Shown one piece after another: positions 49,251-57,866 of a DNA stretch of 64,000 nt; positions within the stretch are counted from its first letter, which is position 1, and every line of letters starts with the position of its first letter. Origin of the DNA: Sphingomonas sp. PP-F2F-G114-C0414 (GTDB lineage Bacteria; Pseudomonadota; Alphaproteobacteria; Sphingomonadales; Sphingomonadaceae); assembly GCF_003688595.1 (NCBI RefSeq), contig NZ_RCWT01000010.1:819040-883039 (forward strand), in the 5' to 3' direction. A model generated the notes under the pieces. It made no database searches and had not been told where the DNA came from. It saw only the letters and a program-made list of their open reading frames with translations. The position numbers and the translations under genes were made by a program.

Positions 49251-50087
49251 TTAGCGCGTCAGCCGCTCCGAGTGCCATGCGACATGATCGCTCATAAACG
49301 TCGAAATGAAGTTGTAGCTGTGATCATACCCTGGCTGCATCCGCAACGTCAGGTCGATCCCCGCCGCCTCGCAAGCCGCCAGCAGCAACTCGGGCTTCAA
49401 CTGCTCGACGAGGAAGCCATCCGCATCCCCCTGATCCACCAGGATGTCCTTCACCCGCGCGCCATCCTCAATCAACGCGCAAGCATCATACGCCCGCCAC
49501 GCCGTCCGATCCGCGCCGAGATAGCCGCCAAGCGCCTTCTCGCCCCAGGCGCACTGCAACGGCGCCACGATCGGCGCGAACGCCGACACGCTTCGGAACC
49601 GCTCCGGAGTACGCAGCGCGATCGTCAGCGCACCATGCCCGCCCATCGAATGCCCGAAGATCCCCTGCCGCGCCATGTCCGCCACCGGAAACTCCGCCGC
49701 GATCAACGCCGGCAGTTCGTCCTCGACATAGGACCGCATGCGGAAATTCTTCGCCCAGGGCTCCTCGGTCGCATCGACGTAGAAGCCCGCGCCCTTGCCG
49801 AAGTCGTACGCCTCGTCGTTCGGCACGTCGTCGCCGCGTGGCGAGGTATCCAGCGCGACCAGGATCACGCCGAGCTCGGCACACGCGCGCCGATACTCGC
49901 CTTTGTCCATGACGTTGGCGTGCGTGCAGGTGAGCCCCGACAGGAACCACAACACCGGCAACCGCGCCCCCTCGTCATGCGGCGGCACATAGACCGCGAA
50001 GGTCATGTCGGTGCCGGTCGCGGTCGAGGCGTGGCGGTAGACGCCCTGAATGCCGCCATACGCCTTGCTGGTGGAGACGGTCTCCAT
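49251..50087 (-). CDS. fghA: S-formylglutathione hydrolase
   Basis: A 278-residue esterase-D family hydrolase that releases formate from S-formylglutathione. Nucleophile Ser147 in FGHSMGGHG, Asp223 and His256 in the usual positions. It follows the VOC gene with a one-base overlap (TGATG) in the frmA-VOC-fghA operon. Confidence 0.95.
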   Translation of the reverse strand: METVSTSKAYGGIQGVYRHASTATGTDMTFAVYVPPHDEGARLPVLWFLSGLTCTHANVMDKGEYRRACAELGVILVALDTSPRGDDVPNDEAYDFGKGAGFYVDATEEPWAKNFRMRSYVEDELPALIAAEFPVADMARQGIFGHSMGGHGALTIALRTPERFRSVSAFAPIVAPLQCAWGEKALGGYLGADRTAWRAYDACALIEDGARVKDILVDQGDADGFLVEQLKPELLLAACEAAGIDLTLRMQPGYDHSYNFISTFMSDHVAWHSERLTR

Positions 50088-50470
50088 CACGCGACCCGGT
50101 GCAATGCGCAGATCTTGTTCCCCGACGGATCGCGCAGATAGGCGAGGTACAGCTTCCGCCCTCCCGTAGCCTCTCGCACGCCCGGCGGATCCTCACAGGC
50201 CGTCCCGCCGTGCGCCAGCCCTGCACCATGCCAAGCATCGGCAGCCTCGGTCGAGGCCGCAGCGAACCCCATCGTACTGCCGTTGCCGTGGCCAGCCGGC
50301 TCGCCGTCGATAGGCTTGGTCAGCAGGAAGCGCCCGCCGTCATGCGCGTAGACCACCCGCCCCCATTCATCGATGACGCCTTCGGGCACGCCAAGCGCGC
50401 CCAAAGCCGCGTCGTAGAACGCTTTCGACGCGGCGATGTCGCTCGCGCCAAGCATGATGTGCGTGAACAT
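50087..50470 (-). CDS. VOC family (glyoxalase-like) protein
   Basis: A 127-residue vicinal oxygen chelate protein. The motifs THIMLGASDIAASKAFYDAA and YLRDPSGNKICALHR are typical of the small bleomycin-resistance/glyoxalase group. It lies between frmA and fghA and overlaps fghA by one base. A link to formaldehyde-glutathione adducts is plausible but not known. Confidence 0.85.
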   Translation of the reverse strand: MFTHIMLGASDIAASKAFYDAALGALGVPEGVIDEWGRVVYAHDGGRFLLTKPIDGEPAGHGNGSTMGFAAASTEAADAWHGAGLAHGGTACEDPPGVREATGGRKLYLAYLRDPSGNKICALHRVA

Positions 50471-50481
50471 GGCCCCGCCCC

Positions 50482-51588
50482 TCAGTAGATCACGACGGAG
50501 CGGATGCTCTCGCCGGCGTGCATCAGGTCGAAGCCCTTGTTGATCTCGTCGAGCGTCAGGCGGTGCGTGATCATCGGGTCGATCTCGATCATGCCGTTCA
50601 TGTACCAGTCGACGATCTTCGGCGTATCGGTGCGCCCACGCGCGCCGCCGAACGCAGTCCCCCGCCAGTTGCGCCCGGTGACGAGTTGGAACGGCCGCGT
50701 GGAAATCTCCTTGCCCGCCTCGGCCACGCCGATCACGATCGAGGTGCCCCAGCCGCGATGGCACGCTTCCAGCGCCTGCCGCATCACCGTCGTATTACCG
50801 GTCGCGTCGAACGTGTAATCCGCACCGCCATCGGTAATCGCGACGATGTGCTGGACGATGTCGCCGACATCCTTGGGATTGGCGAAGTGCGTCATGCCGA
50901 AGCGACGCCCCCATTCCTCGCGGTCGGGGTTGATGTCGACGCCGACGATCATGCCGGCCCCTGCAAGCCGCGCGCCCTGGATCACGTTCAGCCCGATCCC
51001 GCCGAGCCCGAACACGACGACCGTATCGCCCGGCTGAACCTTCGCCGTGTGCACGACCGCACCCACGCCCGTCGTTACGCCGCAGCCGACGTAGCACGAG
51101 GTATCGAACGGCGCGTCCTCGCGGATCTTCGCCACCGCGATCTCCGGGAGCACCGTGAAGTTCGAGAAGGTCGAGCAGCCCATGTAATGGAAGATCGGCT
51201 GCCCCTTGTAGCTGAACCGCGTCGTGCCGTCGGGCATCAGCCCCTTGCCTTGCGTGGCGCGGATCGCGGTGCACAGGTTGGTCTTGCCGCTGAGGCACGA
51301 CTTACACTGGCGGCATTCGGGGGTGTAGAGCGGGATGACGTGATCGCCGACCGCGACGCTGGTCACGCCCGCGCCCACTTCGCGGACGATGCCGGCGCCT
51401 TCATGCCCGAGCACGCTCGGAAACAACCCTTCCGAATCAAGGCCGTCGAGCGTGTACGCGTCGGTATGGCATATGCCCGTCGCCATGATTTCGACGAGGA
51501 CTTCACCGAATTTCGGCCCTTCGAGGTCGAGTTCGACGATCTCGAGCGGTTTTTTTGCCTCGAAGGCTACGGCGGCGCGGGTCTTCAT
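50482..51588 (-). CDS. frmA: S-(hydroxymethyl)glutathione dehydrogenase (class III ADH)
   Basis: A 368-residue zinc and NAD alcohol dehydrogenase that oxidises the formaldehyde-glutathione adduct. Catalytic Cys/His in [12 protein letters not shown], the structural-zinc cluster [23 protein letters not shown], the NAD motif [14 protein letters not shown] and [17 protein letters not shown]. The ATG at 51588 was chosen by the family start [15 protein letters not shown]. First gene of the detoxification operon. Confidence 0.97.
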   Translation of the reverse strand: MKTRAAVAFEAKKPLEIVELDLEGPKFGEVLVEIMATGICHTDAYTLDGLDSEGLFPSVLGHEGAGIVREVGAGVTSVAVGDHVIPLYTPECRQCKSCLSGKTNLCTAIRATQGKGLMPDGTTRFSYKGQPIFHYMGCSTFSNFTVLPEIAVAKIREDAPFDTSCYVGCGVTTGVGAVVHTAKVQPGDTVVVFGLGGIGLNVIQGARLAGAGMIVGVDINPDREEWGRRFGMTHFANPKDVGDIVQHIVAITDGGADYTFDATGNTTVMRQALEACHRGWGTSIVIGVAEAGKEISTRPFQLVTGRNWRGTAFGGARGRTDTPKIVDWYMNGMIEIDPMITHRLTLDEINKGFDLMHAGESIRSVVIY

Positions 51589-51707
51589 CGGTCGGTCTCC
51601 TTGATTGCCGCCCTGATGCCCGCCGAGCCCCGGCTCCGCAACCCGTCGGCGATGCAACCAATGCCGCGTTGCCGCGCTTGATCCTTTCAAATCAAGGAGA
51701 TGGCAGA

Positions 51708-51911
51708 GTGAAGGATCCGAAGAAGGGCGATGAGGTCACGTGGAAATCGCACGGCGGCGAGGCGCACGGCACGGTCGAGAAGAAGCAGACCAGCGATACG
51801 AAGATCAAGGGCCACACCGTCAAGGCCTCCAAGGAGGAGCCGCAGTTCATCGTAAGGAGTGACAAGGGCGGCAAGGCAGCGCACAAGGCGGACGCGCTCA
51901 CCAAGGCGTGA
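51708..51911 (+). CDS. DUF2945 (HVA1/Tudor-like) small protein
   Basis: A 67-residue protein, GTG start after [26 protein letters not shown], later [20 protein letters not shown]. This is the DUF2945 domain, described as Tudor-like or hypervirulence-associated. Cytoplasmic and basic. It is close to a SWIB gene, divergent from frmA. Confidence 0.85.
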   Translation: MKDPKKGDEVTWKSHGGEAHGTVEKKQTSDTKIKGHTVKASKEEPQFIVRSDKGGKAAHKADALTKA

Positions 51912-51958
51912 CCACGCGCGCAGTGCCTAACGCACGCGCGCAACAGGAAGGAATGCTT

Positions 51959-52219
51959 ATGGCTACAGCTCCCAAGACCGGCGGCATCCACGCCCCCGTC
52001 CAGCCCTCTCCCGAGCTCGGCGAGATCGTCGGCAACGACAAGCTGCCGCGCAGCGAAGTGATCAGCAAGGTGTGGGTCTACATCAAGGCACACAACCTCC
52101 AGAACCCCGAAAACAAGCGCGAGATTCTGGCTGACGAGAAGCTGAAGAAGGTCTTCGGGCGTGACAAGTGCACGATGTTCGAGATGAACAAGTACATCTC
52201 GCAGCACGTCAAGGCCTAA
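51959..52219 (+). CDS. SWIB/MDM2 domain protein
   Basis: An 86-residue protein made almost only of a SWIB domain: KLPRSEVISKVWVYIKAHNL, NPENKREILADEKLKKVFG, and CTMFEMNKYISQHV. Such domains also occur in chlamydiae and some alphaproteobacteria, where they may bind DNA or topoisomerase. The ATG at 51959 was chosen because it is 7 bases after GGAAGGA; one at 51953 is too close. Probably in one transcript with DUF2945. Confidence 0.9.
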   Translation: MATAPKTGGIHAPVQPSPELGEIVGNDKLPRSEVISKVWVYIKAHNLQNPENKREILADEKLKKVFGRDKCTMFEMNKYISQHVKA

Positions 52220-52241
52220 CCGCCCGCACTGCACGGCAAGC

Positions 52242-52274
52242 GGCGACGGGGCATCGTAAGCGATACCCGTCGCC
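52242..52274 (+). terminator. Hairpin terminator candidate after SWIB gene
   Basis: GGCGACGGG pairs with CCCGTCGCC, with an inner ATCG/CGAT stem, 23 bases after the SWIB stop. Followed by CTTGAT, a weak T-run. Confidence 0.55.
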
Positions 52275-52414
52275 CTTGATCGCCTCTACCCGACTTCCGC
52301 TACCCGAGTTACGGGTATGATCGCCCTGCCCGTAGAGGCCATGCAATCAGCTTTGGCCGATCGCTAACCGGGCGCTTGATCACCTCATCCGACCGTCGTA
52401 CTGCGCAACCGGAT

Positions 52415-52491
52415 GCCCCCGTAGCTCAGCCGGATAGAGCGACGGTTTCCTAAACCGTAGGCCGCGTGTTCAAATCTCGCCGGGGGCACCA
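52415..52491 (+). tRNA. tRNA-Arg (CCT anticodon)
   Basis: A 77-base cloverleaf: acceptor GCCCCCG/CGGGGGC, anticodon stem ACGGT/ACCGT around TTCCTAA (anticodon CCT, reads AGG), T-arm GTTCAAATC and encoded CCA. Confidence 0.97.
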
Positions 52492-52564
52492 GCTTTTCCG
52501 CGACCGTCATGTCCTTGCCGTCAAAGATGTTTATCCGGCTCTCGCATGCGTGCATGGAGGCGGG

Positions 52565-53440
52565 ATGCTTTCGACCGCGATGCTCGCCGATGCCGTAATC
52601 CTGCAGCCCGACTTCGTCGTCATCGATGTCGAGACCGCGTGTTCGCGGGTCAGCAGCATCTGCCAGATCGGCATCGTCGGGTTCCGCGACGGCCGCGAGA
52701 TCTTCGAGTACGAGACGCTGATCGACCCGCGTGACGAATTCCACCTGTTCAACACGCGGATCCACGGCATCGCCGAGCATCACGTCGTCGGCCAGCCGAG
52801 CTTTGCCGACGTCCATGCCATCGTCGATCATCATTTGAGCGGCCGCACGACGGTCGCGCACTCGTATTTCGACAAGGGCGCGCTCGCAACCGCCTGCCGG
52901 GTCCATGACCGCCCGGCGATCGAGACGGTATGGCTCGACAGCGTCCGCGTCGCCAAGCGCGCCTGGCCCGATCTGGAAAGCCACCGCCTCGGCCTGCTCG
53001 CGCAATATCTCGGCATCGCGCACAAGCATCACGACGCGCTCAGCGATGCGCGCGCGGCCGGCTGGGTGATCGTCAAGGCGATCGACCATACGGGAATCGC
53101 GCTCGACGAATGGCTCGCCCCGCCGCGCAAGCCCGGCCCCGCCCCCCGTCCAGCGCCGTCCGGACCGCTGGCTGGCGAGCGCATCGCGCTCCTCGGCGCG
53201 CCGCGCGACGGGGCGTTGGCGGAGCGGATCGCGGCGCTCGGCGGCCGGATCGTGTCGGCGGTCGGCAACACCACGACGCTGCTCGTGATCGCGGGGCCTG
53301 CGCCGTTCAGCTACTCGGTGCGCAACAGCGGTGCATATCGCCGAGCGGAACATTATCGACGGCTTGGCGGCGCTATCCGGATCGTCTCCGACTTAGAGCT
53401 TGGCGTTGCGGACGGGGTTGCCGGACCGACCGGGGCCTGA
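52565..53440 (+). CDS. DnaQ-like 3'-5' exonuclease with BRCT-like domain
   Basis: A 291-residue protein. The N-terminal exonuclease domain has DEDDh motifs: FVVIDVETACSRVSSICQIG, AHSYFDKGALATAC, and HHDALSDARAAG (final His/Asp). After a Pro-rich linker, the C-terminal part (LAGERIALLGAPRDGALAERIAALGGRIVSAVGNTTTLLVI) has the length and pattern of a BRCT domain. The start at 52565 follows GGAGG; earlier in-frame codons overlap tRNA-Arg. Role in repair or RNA metabolism unknown. Confidence 0.85.
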   Translation: MLSTAMLADAVILQPDFVVIDVETACSRVSSICQIGIVGFRDGREIFEYETLIDPRDEFHLFNTRIHGIAEHHVVGQPSFADVHAIVDHHLSGRTTVAHSYFDKGALATACRVHDRPAIETVWLDSVRVAKRAWPDLESHRLGLLAQYLGIAHKHHDALSDARAAGWVIVKAIDHTGIALDEWLAPPRKPGPAPRPAPSGPLAGERIALLGAPRDGALAERIAALGGRIVSAVGNTTTLLVIAGPAPFSYSVRNSGAYRRAEHYRRLGGAIRIVSDLELGVADGVAGPTGA

Positions 53441-53548
53441 CGATACACCATCGTCCCCAACAGGGAGATTGCTGCGCGGATGGCCCTTTACCTTGGCAAC
53501 GTCCCGGCAACCTGCGACCGTCGCACCAAACTAAAATTGGAGGATGAC

Positions 53549-55147
53549 ATGCGGGCAGCGATAATGGCCATGGCAGGCGGAGCGGCGCTGGCGAGCGGCA
53601 TGCTGGCGGTACCGGCGATCGCGCAACAGGCGCGCGTTGCGGAGGGCATGCTCGGCGGCACGCGTCTGGCGACTTCGATGACGGCGGCGCCCCCCGTCGA
53701 CGCATATCTCGGCATCCCCTACGCCACGCCCCCGATCGGTGCGCTCCGGTGGCAACCACCCAAGCCCGCTGCCCATTGGAGCGGCGTGCGCAAGGCCGAT
53801 GCGTTCGGGCCGCGCTGCATGCAACAGCCCCTGTTCGCCGACATGAAGTTTCGCTCGCCGCGGATCGACGAGGATTGCCTGACGCTCAACGTCTGGACGC
53901 CTGCCGGCACCAAGCCGGGCGCGAAGCTTCCCGTGCTGTTCTACATCCACGGCGGCGGCGCGATCGCCGGCGACGGCTCCGAACTGCGCTACGACGGTGC
54001 GGCGATGGCGCGTCAGGGAATCGTCGTCGTCACGATCAACTATCGCCTCGGCGTGTTCGGCTTCCTCGCGACCGGCGAGATGGCGGCGGAATCCCCGGCG
54101 CATGCCGCAGGAAATTACGGATTGCTCGATCAGGCGGCAGCGCTCGAATGGGTCCGGCGCAACGCGGCGGCGTTCGGCGGCGATCCGGCGCGGATCACGA
54201 TCGGCGGCGAAAGCGCAGGCTCGATGTCGGTCAGCGTGCTGATGACGTCGCCGCTGACCCGGACTCGGTTCGCGCGCGCGATCGGCGAAAGCGGGGGCGT
54301 CCTGCCGCCGACGTTCCGGCCGAAGTCGCTCGCCACCGCCACGACGCAGGGCGAGGCGTTTGCGCGCGCTGCCGGAGCCCCCTCGCTGGCCGCGCTGCGT
54401 GCGATGCCCGCGGCCGATCTGCTCAAGGCGCAGGACCAGGCGCACGCGGGGGCGGACTTCATCGTCGACGGGCTGTTCCTCACCGAGCCGCCGATCAATA
54501 CCTACACCGCGGGTCGTGCCGCCCGCGTGCCGCTGCTGGTCGGTTCGAATTCGCAGGAGGGCGCGTGGACCAGCATCCTGCGCGGTCAGGCGCCCACCGT
54601 TGCCAACTACCGCGCCGCGATCGGCGCGCTCTACGCGGCCCCGGACGCGCTGTTCGCGCTGTATCCGGCAGCATCCGACGCCGTGGTTCCCGCCGCCGCG
54701 ACCGCGCTGGCGAGCGACGCGTTTCTCGGCGCATCGACCTGGCAATGGTTCGACCTGCATCGCCGCTCGCGACAGCCGACCTATTATTATTATTTCGCGC
54801 ACCCGCGGCCGCGCGCGCTACCGCCGCTGACCAATCCCGACGTCGCCCCGCTCGGCGCGGTGCACAGCGCGGAGATCGAATATGCGCTGGGCAATCTCGA
54901 TACCAATCCGGCCTATGCCTGGACCGCGGACGACCGCGGGATCTCGGCGGTCTTCCAGGGGTATTTCACGGCCTTCATCAAGACGGGCAATCCCAACGCC
55001 GCCGGGTTGCCACGCTGGTCGCCAGCCACGCCCGGCGCAGGACCGATCCAGCGGCAGACGATCGATGTGACCACCGGGTCGACGCCGTTCGCGGCGCAGG
55101 CGCGCTACGAGGCGGCGGTGCCGTTGCTCGAACGCCGCGCGCGCTGA
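53549..55147 (+). CDS. Exported type B carboxylesterase
   Basis: A 532-residue serine hydrolase with a Sec signal (MAMAGGAALASGMLAVPAIAQ). Features: HGGGAIAGDG oxyanion hole, GESAGS with nucleophile Ser222, ESGG and the late HSAEIEYALGNL with the catalytic His. Full length for the family. Acts in the periplasm or outside. The ATG at 53549 is preceded by TTGGAGG. Convergent with the lactonase gene. Substrate unknown, perhaps aromatic or plant ester. Confidence 0.93.
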   Translation: MRAAIMAMAGGAALASGMLAVPAIAQQARVAEGMLGGTRLATSMTAAPPVDAYLGIPYATPPIGALRWQPPKPAAHWSGVRKADAFGPRCMQQPLFADMKFRSPRIDEDCLTLNVWTPAGTKPGAKLPVLFYIHGGGAIAGDGSELRYDGAAMARQGIVVVTINYRLGVFGFLATGEMAAESPAHAAGNYGLLDQAAALEWVRRNAAAFGGDPARITIGGESAGSMSVSVLMTSPLTRTRFARAIGESGGVLPPTFRPKSLATATTQGEAFARAAGAPSLAALRAMPAADLLKAQDQAHAGADFIVDGLFLTEPPINTYTAGRAARVPLLVGSNSQEGAWTSILRGQAPTVANYRAAIGALYAAPDALFALYPAASDAVVPAAATALASDAFLGASTWQWFDLHRRSRQPTYYYYFAHPRPRALPPLTNPDVAPLGAVHSAEIEYALGNLDTNPAYAWTADDRGISAVFQGYFTAFIKTGNPNAAGLPRWSPATPGAGPIQRQTIDVTTGSTPFAAQARYEAAVPLLERRAR

Positions 55148-55151
55148 CCGG

Positions 55152-56252
55152 TCAAAGCCGGCCGAGCAAGACCGCACCCGGTACGGCGAGTTGCTGCCCG
55201 GTGGCGGACAGCCTGCCGTCCGGGCCGATCGCAAAAATCGCCAGCGTGCCCGATCGCTCGTTGGCGACCACCATCCGCCGCGCGTCGTCGAGCAGCAGGA
55301 AGAAGCGCGGCCAGTCGCCGCCGCTGGCGATGTGCTGGAGCAGAGTCGGTACGCCCGCCGCATCGAGCGCGAACACGGCGATGCCGTTCTGTCCGCGGTT
55401 CGAGACGTAGAGCCGCCGGCCGGTCGGATCGATCGCGATATGCGCCGCCTGCGACGCGCCACGATAGCCCGCCGGTAGCGTCGACAGCCGTGACCGCGTG
55501 ACGAAGCGGCCGTCCGCGGCCGCATCGAGCGTCACCAGCGTGTTGGAGAGTTCGCACACGACATAGGCGCGCGGCAATCTGGGGTGATGCACGAGGTGAC
55601 GTGGCCCCGCGCCTGGATCCGCATGCCAGGCAACGACCGGGCGAGCCAGCGTCCGCGCTGTCGGATCGAAGCGATAGGCGTAGAGCGTGTCCGTCCCGAG
55701 ATCGATCGAGTGCAGCCACCGCCGGTCCGGGCTGAACCCGACCCAATGCGCGTGCGGCCCCTCCTGACGTGCCATGTTGGGCCCCTTGCCGACATGGTCG
55801 AACAGCACCGGGTCGCCCGGCACGCCGGTCCGCGGATCGAGCCGGTGGAACGCCACGCCGCCGCTGGAATAATTCGCGATCGCAAGGCAGCCGCTGGCAC
55901 GGTCGAGCGCGATATAGCACGGGTCCGCACCCTTGGTGGGGGCGGTCCCGCGTTTCGCCCAGCCCGGTGCATAGGCCGATATCTCGCCCTGCGTCTGCTC
56001 GCGCACGAGATAATAGGCACCGCCGGGGCCGCCTCCGACGCCGAACGACGCGTCGTCGATCCCGGGGATCGGTGCCTCGACCTGCCAGCGGTCGCGATCG
56101 GCGTCGTAGCCGATCGGGTATAGCCCCTTGCCGCCCTCTCGCGCGTAGGTTCCTGCGATCAGCCGTACCGAACGCTTGGCCGCCGCGGGTACGGCGATCG
56201 TCGCCGCCATCGCGGTCAGCGCGGATCGTCGCGTCATCGTCCAGTCGGTCAT
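55152..56252 (-). CDS. Lactonase family beta-propeller protein (6-phosphogluconolactonase-like)
   Basis: A 366-residue seven-bladed beta-propeller similar to the YbhE-type lactonase family (LIAGTYAREGGKGLYPIGYD start, GPHAHWVGFSPDRRWLHSIDLG, HIAIDPTGRRLYVSNRGQN). The N-terminus MTRRSALTAMAATIAVPAAA has a twin-arginine-like signal, so the enzyme is exported, unlike cytosolic Pgl. A sugar lactone or another ester may be the substrate. Last gene of a minus-strand group. Confidence 0.85.
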   Translation of the reverse strand: MTDWTMTRRSALTAMAATIAVPAAAKRSVRLIAGTYAREGGKGLYPIGYDADRDRWQVEAPIPGIDDASFGVGGGPGGAYYLVREQTQGEISAYAPGWAKRGTAPTKGADPCYIALDRASGCLAIANYSSGGVAFHRLDPRTGVPGDPVLFDHVGKGPNMARQEGPHAHWVGFSPDRRWLHSIDLGTDTLYAYRFDPTARTLARPVVAWHADPGAGPRHLVHHPRLPRAYVVCELSNTLVTLDAAADGRFVTRSRLSTLPAGYRGASQAAHIAIDPTGRRLYVSNRGQNGIAVFALDAAGVPTLLQHIASGGDWPRFFLLLDDARRMVVANERSGTLAIFAIGPDGRLSATGQQLAVPGAVLLGRL

Positions 56253-56268
56253 CGCAAACCCCTCACAC

Positions 56269-57210
56269 TCACCTGAACCCGAGCCAGTATAGCAAGCCGA
56301 TGTTGACCGCGAGCAGCGGCAGCGCGGTCGGCACCTGCGCGCGGATGACGGCGTTCCTGTCCTTCAGCTCCAGCAACGCGGCGGGGACCAGATTGAAGTT
56401 CGCCGCCATCGGCGTCATCAGCGTGCCGCAGAACCCGCTGAGCATGCCGATCGCTGCAACCACAGCCGGGTCGCCGCCGTAATGCCGCACGAGCAGCGGG
56501 ATGCCGATCGCTGCGGCCATCACCGGGAACGCCGCGAACGCGTTGCCCATGATCATCGTGAACAGCGCCATGCCTAGCGTGTAGGCGAGCACCGCGCCGA
56601 TCAGGCTGCCCTCCGGGATCGCGTGGCCGGCGAGACCGCCGACGACATCGCCGACGCCGGCGAGCGCGAACACCGCGCCAAGGCTCGCCAGCATCTGCGG
56701 GAGCACGGCGGCCCAGCCGATCGCGTCCATCAGCCTGACGCCCTCGGCGAGCGGTGTCGCGACACGCGGGCGGAACCAGAGGTGCATCGCGACCAGCGCG
56801 ATCAGGACGCCGCAAGTCAGCGCGACGAGCGTTGCCTGCTTCGGGTCGACGAGGCTCGGGACTGCTCGGAACAGGACCGTACCGCCGAGTGCGGCAGCCG
56901 GGATGATCAGGGCGGGCAGGAATATCCGGTTGCCGAGCCGGGCCGCCTCGACACGCCGTTGGTCGAGCGTGGTGGTGGCACGCCCGCCCCGCCCCATCGC
57001 GCCCGAGCCGGCAATCGCGACGAGCGCCAGGACGAGGATACCGTTGCCGACGTCGCCCAGCCGCCCGCCGAGCAGGAAGCTGATCGCCAGCACCGCATAG
57101 AACGCCGCGTTGCCGAACCGCTTCGGGCTGGCGCGATCGGTCAAGCTCAGGATCCCGAACGCCGCGAACATCAGGCCCGCGACGCCGTAGATGAAGCCGG
57201 TGCCGATCAT
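56269..57210 (-). CDS. DUF979 family membrane permease
   Basis: A 313-residue multi-pass membrane protein of DUF979, always paired with DUF969. Many segments, for example MIGTGFIYGVAGLMFAAFG, GSLIGAVLAYTLGMALFTMI and NAFAAFPVMAAAIGIPLLVR. Overlaps the DUF969 stop by four bases. It is proposed to transport small molecules, with pyrrolidone carboxylate or similar in other genomes; here the substrate is unknown. Confidence 0.88.
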   Translation of the reverse strand: MIGTGFIYGVAGLMFAAFGILSLTDRASPKRFGNAAFYAVLAISFLLGGRLGDVGNGILVLALVAIAGSGAMGRGGRATTTLDQRRVEAARLGNRIFLPALIIPAAALGGTVLFRAVPSLVDPKQATLVALTCGVLIALVAMHLWFRPRVATPLAEGVRLMDAIGWAAVLPQMLASLGAVFALAGVGDVVGGLAGHAIPEGSLIGAVLAYTLGMALFTMIMGNAFAAFPVMAAAIGIPLLVRHYGGDPAVVAAIGMLSGFCGTLMTPMAANFNLVPAALLELKDRNAVIRAQVPTALPLLAVNIGLLYWLGFR

Positions 57211-57860
57211 CGCGCGCGTGCCAGTCGGCGATCGAGCAACCACAGGCGGAAGCCGTGGATCACGAACGCAGCGATCGCGGTCGGGATCGCCCACATCGAG
57301 AGGTGAAGCGGCTGGATGACGATGCCGTAACCTTCAAGCACGCCCTTCATCAGCAGGATCGAGCCGATCGCGATGAAGATGTCCTCACCGAAGAAGAGCC
57401 CGATGTTATCGGTCGCGGCCGCCATCGCCGGAATGCCGTCGCCGCCGGGCGCGACACCCTGCGCCTCGGCGGCGGCTTCGGCCATCGGTGCGACCAGCGG
57501 GCGGACGCTCTGCGCCGGGCCGGCGATCGAGGTCAGGCCGAGCGCCGCAGTCAACTGACGGAACAGCAAATAGCCGATCAGCAGTCGCCCGACCGTCGCG
57601 CCGCGGAGCTTGCCGATCGCGAGCCTCGCGCGTTCCTGCAATCCGTGGCGTTCGAGCATCCCGATCACCGGGAGCACGATGTAGATCACGGTGACGTAGC
57701 GGTTCTCGTTGAACGCCTTCCCAAACGCGGCGAGGATCGCGAGCGGGGCGAGTCCAGCGGCAAGCCCGGTGACGAGCGCGGACACCGCGACAACGAGCAG
57801 TGGATTGAACCGGAGCAGAAAGCCGGCGACGATCACCGCGATGCCGCAAAGAACCAGCAT
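57207..57860 (-). CDS. DUF969 family membrane protein
   Basis: A 217-residue multi-pass membrane protein with helices near LVLCGIAVIVAGFLLRF and VVAVSALVTGLAAGLAPLAI, and an IVLPVIGMLERHGL motif typical of DUF969. Together with DUF979 it probably forms one transporter. The start follows the metallo-beta-lactamase stop region by about six bases (minus strand). Confidence 0.88.
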   Translation of the reverse strand: MLVLCGIAVIVAGFLLRFNPLLVVAVSALVTGLAAGLAPLAILAAFGKAFNENRYVTVIYIVLPVIGMLERHGLQERARLAIGKLRGATVGRLLIGYLLFRQLTAALGLTSIAGPAQSVRPLVAPMAEAAAEAQGVAPGGDGIPAMAAATDNIGLFFGEDIFIAIGSILLMKGVLEGYGIVIQPLHLSMWAIPTAIAAFVIHGFRLWLLDRRLARAR

Positions 57861-57866
57861 CGTCGC

